A stretch of DNA of 64,000 nucleotides from an uncultured Coprococcus sp. GTDB lineage: Bacteria; Bacillota; Clostridia; Lachnospirales; Lachnospiraceae. Position 1 is the first letter of the stretch. The number at the start of each line of letters is the position of its first letter. Shown piece by piece: positions 60,567 through 64,000 of the stretch. Made by a program: the position numbers and the translations under genes. The notes beneath the pieces are model-generated. The model was given only the letters and a program-made list of their open reading frames with translations. It made no database searches and was not told where the DNA came from. The DNA is taken from the NCBI GenBank assembly GCA_947632705.1, contig CANRQE010000004.1, positions 1 through 64,000 of the forward strand. The letters run 5' to 3'.

Positions 60567-61520
60567 ATGAAGGTTGTTTATATGGGAACGCCGGCATTTG
60601 CAGTTGCACCGCTTACGGCCATTGCAGATGCAGGTCATGAGATAGCTGCCTGTTTTACACAGCCGGATAAACCGAAAGGAAGAGGGAAAAATCTGCTTCC
60701 GCCGGCGGTAAAGGTAAAGGCACAGGAACTTCAGATACCGGTATACCAGCCGGCCAGACTGAAGAAGGAAGAAAATACAGAGCTGCTGCAGAGACTGCAG
60801 CCGGATGTCATTGTGGTTGCCGCTTATGGCCAGATTTTACCGGAATCGATACTGCAGATACCCAAATACGGGTGTATCAATATTCACGCCTCACTGCTGC
60901 CGAAATACAGAGGAGCGGCTCCGATAGAATGGGCGATTATAAACGGTGAGACAGAGACAGGGGTTACCACCATGTATATGGATAAGGGACTGGATACGGG
61001 AGATATGATCGAAAAAGTCATAGTTCCGATTGACAGCAGGGAAACGGGGGAGACCCTGCACGATAAATTATCTGCAGCAGGCGCGGCGTTGATTCTTTCC
61101 ACATTGGATCAGCTGGAAAAGCAGACCGCAGTCAGAACTCCTCAGGAGGATGCCTTAAGCAGCTATGCTTCCATGCTGAAGAAGGAAATGGGAGAATTGG
61201 ATTTTACCATGTCCGCAGCAGAACTTGACCGCAGGATACGGGGATTACAGCCCTGGCCATGTGCATATACCTTTATACATGGAAAAAACGTAAAGATATA
61301 TGATGCTGCTGTACAGATACAGGATGCCGGAGCCGTACCGGGAGAGATCCTTTGCGTCACGAAGAAAACCTTTACGGTAGCCTGCGGGAAAGATGCGCTT
61401 GTGATAAAGAAACTGCAGCCGGAAGGAAAAAAACTGATGGATACGGCCGCATTTTTAGCAGGCAACCGTCTGATGGCGGGTGAAAAACTGGGACGTGAAA
61501 AACAGACAGAGAATGGTTGA
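60567..61520 (+). CDS. fmt: Methionyl-tRNA formyltransferase
   Basis: A 317-residue enzyme that formylates initiator Met-tRNA with 10-formyl-THF. MGTPAFAVAPL at the start, the catalytic block NIHASLLPKYRGAAPIEWAI (about 105-124) and the C-terminal OB domain (GRIRGLQPWP-like, here DRRIRGLQPWP) are present. AAAGGAG precedes the ATG. It forms an operon with def and rsmB. Confidence 0.97.
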   Translation: MKVVYMGTPAFAVAPLTAIADAGHEIAACFTQPDKPKGRGKNLLPPAVKVKAQELQIPVYQPARLKKEENTELLQRLQPDVIVVAAYGQILPESILQIPKYGCINIHASLLPKYRGAAPIEWAIINGETETGVTTMYMDKGLDTGDMIEKVIVPIDSRETGETLHDKLSAAGAALILSTLDQLEKQTAVRTPQEDALSSYASMLKKEMGELDFTMSAAELDRRIRGLQPWPCAYTFIHGKNVKIYDAAVQIQDAGAVPGEILCVTKKTFTVACGKDALVIKKLQPEGKKLMDTAAFLAGNRLMAGEKLGREKQTENG

Positions 61521-61524
61521 GAAC

Positions 61525-62871
61525 ATGGATAGAAGTACCAGAGAGATTGTATTGGACATATTGCTTGATATAGAAAAAAATCATACCTTCAGCGATCATG
61601 CATTGCATACGGCCCTGCGTGCAAATCAGTTTATGAATAAACAGGACCGGGCTTTTATTACCCGTATGACAGAAGGAGTGACGGAATGGAGAATCAGGCT
61701 GGATTATATGATCGACCGGTTTTCAAATAAAAAGATCAGACAGTGCCGGCCGGTCATCCGGGCAGTTTTACGCATGGGATGCTATGAAATCATTTATATG
61801 GACGCCATACCGGCTGCCGTCACCTGCAATGAATATGTGAAGCTTACGGAAATGCGGGGATTTGGACAATTAAAGGGATTTGTAAATGCAGTTTTAAGAA
61901 ATATCTGCCGGAACCGGGATTCTATCAGATATCCGATACAAAAGGAGGATCCGGTTTCGTACTTTTCCGTACAGTATTCTGTGGCCCCGGAGGTCGTCCG
62001 GCTGCTGCTTTCCGATTATGAACCGGAACGGGTAAATACAATATTGAATGCCTGTATATCGGACCGGGAAACCTGCATCCGTGTTCACACAGACCGGATA
62101 TCGGTGGAGAAGCTTGTAAAGCTTTTGGAGGAGGACAAAATTACTGTCAGACACGGAGACTATCATGCGACGTCTCTTTATATATCGGATTATGATTATA
62201 TCAGACGTGTACCGGGATTCTCAGAAGGATATTTTACGGTGCAGGATGAAAGCTCCAGTCTCGCCGTTGTGGCAGCAGATATCAAACCCGGAGAGCTGGT
62301 TCTGGACGTGTGTGCCGCGCCGGGCGGGAAAACCTTATATGCCGCCAGTCTGGCAGGAACCACAGGAACAGTGATTGCCAGGGATATTTCGGAAGAAAAG
62401 GTACAGCTGATAGAAGAGAATCTCGAACGGCTTGCAATTACCAATGTAACGACGCAGGTATACGATGCATTATGCACGGATGAAAACCTGATTGACAAAG
62501 CGGATTGTGTGATTGCCGACCTGCCATGCTCAGGTCTTGGTATTATGGGAAGGAAAAATGACATAAAATATAATATAACAAAGGAAAAAGTACTTTTACT
62601 TGCAGACTTGCAGAGGAAAATACTGCATACTGTATCGAAATATGTGAAACCGGGCGGAAGACTCCTGTTTTCCACCTGTACGATTGACAGTATTGAAAAT
62701 GAGAAAAATGTCGAATGGTTTTTAAAACATTCGGATTTTGTATTGGAATCCATGGAACCCTGCCTTCCGGCAGCTTTGAAGGAACGTGGTAAAAAAGGAT
62801 ATCTGACTCTGGTACAGGGAGAGGATGCCTGTGACGGCTTTTTTATCGCACGACTGGTTCGAAAACACTGA
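61525..62871 (+). CDS. rsmB: 16S rRNA (cytosine(967)-C5)-methyltransferase RsmB
   Basis: A 448-residue NOL1/NOP2/Sun methyltransferase. The N-terminal NusB-like domain (TREIVLDILLDIEKNHTFSD) is followed by the SAM-binding domain with CAAPGGKT (about 262), the supporting cysteine in PCSG (335) and the nucleophile in STCT (385). I chose the ATG at 61525, four bases after the fmt stop; no strong ribosome binding site marks any start, and an ATG at 61513 is also possible. Translation may depend on coupling to fmt. Confidence 0.93.
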   Translation: MDRSTREIVLDILLDIEKNHTFSDHALHTALRANQFMNKQDRAFITRMTEGVTEWRIRLDYMIDRFSNKKIRQCRPVIRAVLRMGCYEIIYMDAIPAAVTCNEYVKLTEMRGFGQLKGFVNAVLRNICRNRDSIRYPIQKEDPVSYFSVQYSVAPEVVRLLLSDYEPERVNTILNACISDRETCIRVHTDRISVEKLVKLLEEDKITVRHGDYHATSLYISDYDYIRRVPGFSEGYFTVQDESSSLAVVAADIKPGELVLDVCAAPGGKTLYAASLAGTTGTVIARDISEEKVQLIEENLERLAITNVTTQVYDALCTDENLIDKADCVIADLPCSGLGIMGRKNDIKYNITKEKVLLLADLQRKILHTVSKYVKPGGRLLFSTCTIDSIENEKNVEWFLKHSDFVLESMEPCLPAALKERGKKGYLTLVQGEDACDGFFIARLVRKH

Positions 62872-62887
62872 CAGGATGAGGAATACC

Positions 62888-63961
62888 ATGAATACAAACA
62901 GTATGACAGACAGGAAAGAGCAAAAAAGAGATATTCGTTCCATGAATCTGGCTGAGCTTACAGAATGGGTCAGGATGGAAGGGGAAGCGGCATTTCGTGC
63001 GAAACAGATTTATCAATGGCTGCATGTCAGATTGGTAGAAAAACCGGAGCAAATGACAAATCTTCCGGGCCATCTGATTGAGAAGATCAAAGAACGGGGT
63101 ATTTATGGAGCCTCCGAGTATACGAGGCTGGTATCAGAGGAAGATGAAACCTCCAAGTTTTTATTTTTGCTGCATGACGGAAATGTTGTGGAAAGTGTGC
63201 TGATGAAGTACAGTTATGGAAATTCCGTCTGTATATCTTCACAGGTGGGCTGCAGGATGGGCTGTAGATTTTGCGCGTCTGCAATCGGAGGCCTCATCCG
63301 GAATCTGGAACCGTCTGAGATGTTGTCACAGGTTTATCAGATCCAGCGGATATCTGGGGAACGGGTTTCTCATGTAGTCGTCATGGGAACCGGAGAGCCG
63401 CTTGATAATTATGATAATCTGCTCCGCTTTATCCGGATGCTGACAGATGAGAACGGACTGCATATCAGCCAGAGGAATATTACTGTTTCAAGCTGTGGAA
63501 TCGTGCCGGGTATCAGGCGTCTGGCAGAGGAAGGACTGAGTATTACATTTGCGCTTTCTTTACACAGCCCAACGGATGAAGGCAGACAAAAGCTGATGCC
63601 TGTCGCAAAAAAATACAGTCTGCAGGAGATTATGGATGCGTGCAGATATTATTTTCTGAAGACCGGGAGAAGGGTAACTTTTGAATATGCACTGGTAAAA
63701 GGGGAAAATGATTCTCCGGAGCAGGCAAAGCAGCTTGCGGAGCTGGTAAGAGGCATGAATTGTCATATCAATCTGATACCGGTCAATCCAATTAAAGAGC
63801 GGGACTTTTGTCGTTCCGGGAAGAATTCTGTTGAAAAATTCAAATATATACTTGAAAAAAACCAAATAAATGTTACTATTAGAAAGAGTATGGGCAGAGA
63901 TATTGAGGCTGCCTGTGGTCAGCTCCGTAGAAAATATGAAGAAACAAAAGAGTCTCTTTAG
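62888..63961 (+). CDS. rlmN: 23S rRNA/tRNA adenine-C2 methyltransferase RlmN
   Basis: A 357-residue radical SAM enzyme that methylates A2503 of 23S rRNA and A37 of some tRNAs. The cluster cysteines are 122, 126 and 129 (CRMGCRFC), and the mechanistic C-terminal cysteine is 343 (AACGQLR). VVMGTGEPLDN and NITVSSCGIVPGI are typical. I chose the ATG at 62888, five bases behind GGATGAGGA. It follows rsmB with a 16-base gap. Confidence 0.95.
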   Translation: MNTNSMTDRKEQKRDIRSMNLAELTEWVRMEGEAAFRAKQIYQWLHVRLVEKPEQMTNLPGHLIEKIKERGIYGASEYTRLVSEEDETSKFLFLLHDGNVVESVLMKYSYGNSVCISSQVGCRMGCRFCASAIGGLIRNLEPSEMLSQVYQIQRISGERVSHVVVMGTGEPLDNYDNLLRFIRMLTDENGLHISQRNITVSSCGIVPGIRRLAEEGLSITFALSLHSPTDEGRQKLMPVAKKYSLQEIMDACRYYFLKTGRRVTFEYALVKGENDSPEQAKQLAELVRGMNCHINLIPVNPIKERDFCRSGKNSVEKFKYILEKNQINVTIRKSMGRDIEAACGQLRRKYEETKESL

Positions 63962-63975
63962 ACAGGGGGATGAAA

Positions 63976-64000
63976 ATGAAATCTGACGGAAAAACAGATG
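63976..64000 (+). CDS. Start of a further gene (truncated by window end)
   Basis: An ATG at 63976 lies six bases behind AGGGGG, 14 bases after the rlmN stop. Only MKSDGKTD is visible. In relatives the next gene is the phosphatase stp, but the sequence here cannot show that. Confidence 0.35.

Noticed and set aside
62196..62897. Minus-strand open frame of about 230 codons opposite rsmB
   Set aside because: Serine- and phenylalanine-rich shadow of a well-supported gene.

Overview
The window is a gene-dense, low-to-mid GC chromosomal segment from a spore-forming anaerobic Firmicute. It is most likely a member of the Clostridia/Lachnospiraceae that makes butyrate through butyrate kinase. The supporting evidence is CodY, an alpha/beta-type small acid-soluble spore protein, ptb-buk, a MurE with the meso-diaminopimelate signature, the tig-clpP-clpX-lon-engB order, the rho-rpmE-(DUF1385)-prmC-prfA order, several TTG starts behind strong Shine-Dalgarno sites, and families such as DUF4003, DUF4364, DUF5688 and DUF6115 that are typical of this group. 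I see no rRNA, insertion sequence, prophage or CRISPR array. One tRNA gene, tRNA-Arg(CCG), is present.

Layout. 1-1392: the end of a histidine-rich CobW/COG0523 GTPase, then a second CobW-like GTPase carrying a YcgQ-like C-terminal domain. 1544-7196: yifB-dprA-topA and the global regulator codY. 7227-8787: two membrane-anchored proteins of DUF6115 type and truncated MltG type. 8848-10774: rpsB-tsf behind a structured leader. 10940-14400: a DUF4003 protein, an NCS2 purine permease and an AEC transporter. 14529-16044: tRNA-Arg, a membrane-anchored unknown protein and an Lrp-type regulator. 16173-19801: rluF-ligA-metA. 19967-22407: a solo pilin-like protein, mtnN, luxS and a small unknown protein. 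22452-27482: a 1618-residue surface adhesin and a 49-residue membrane peptide. 27637-29967: ptb-buk and a spore protein.

The second half is mostly housekeeping. 30211-36433: tig, clpP, clpX, lon and engB for protein folding and quality control. 36434-41959: DUF4364, rho, rpmE, DUF1385, prmC and prfA for transcription and translation termination. 42003-45603: Cu-Zn superoxide dismutase, a LUD-domain protein with an aminotransferase, and a DUF5688 protein. 45721-48310: a TetR regulator, a single-domain response regulator, rarA and a small membrane protein. 48384-52771: a SEC-C protein, a UvrD-like helicase, DUF1292 and glgA. 52851-64000: rqcH, yicC-gmk-rpoZ, then murE-priA-def-fmt-rsmB-rlmN and the first codons of a further gene.

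Themes linking genes: mtnN and luxS together recycle S-adenosylhomocysteine and yield AI-2. metA feeds methionine synthesis but lies 16 bases behind ligA with no room for a SAM riboswitch. Many transcription units have clear sigma-A promoters with 17-base spacers and strong intrinsic terminators. Several intergenic regions carry perfect dyads that look like operators (lrp/rluF, tRNA-Arg, sodC, DUF5688, tetR). The least conventional content is the repeat-built adhesin with a probable thioester domain and its small flanking ORFs, the GTPase/YcgQ-domain fusion, and the structured rpsB and lrp leaders. I did not find a convincing entirely new multi-gene system. All promoter, terminator and operator calls were made by eye.
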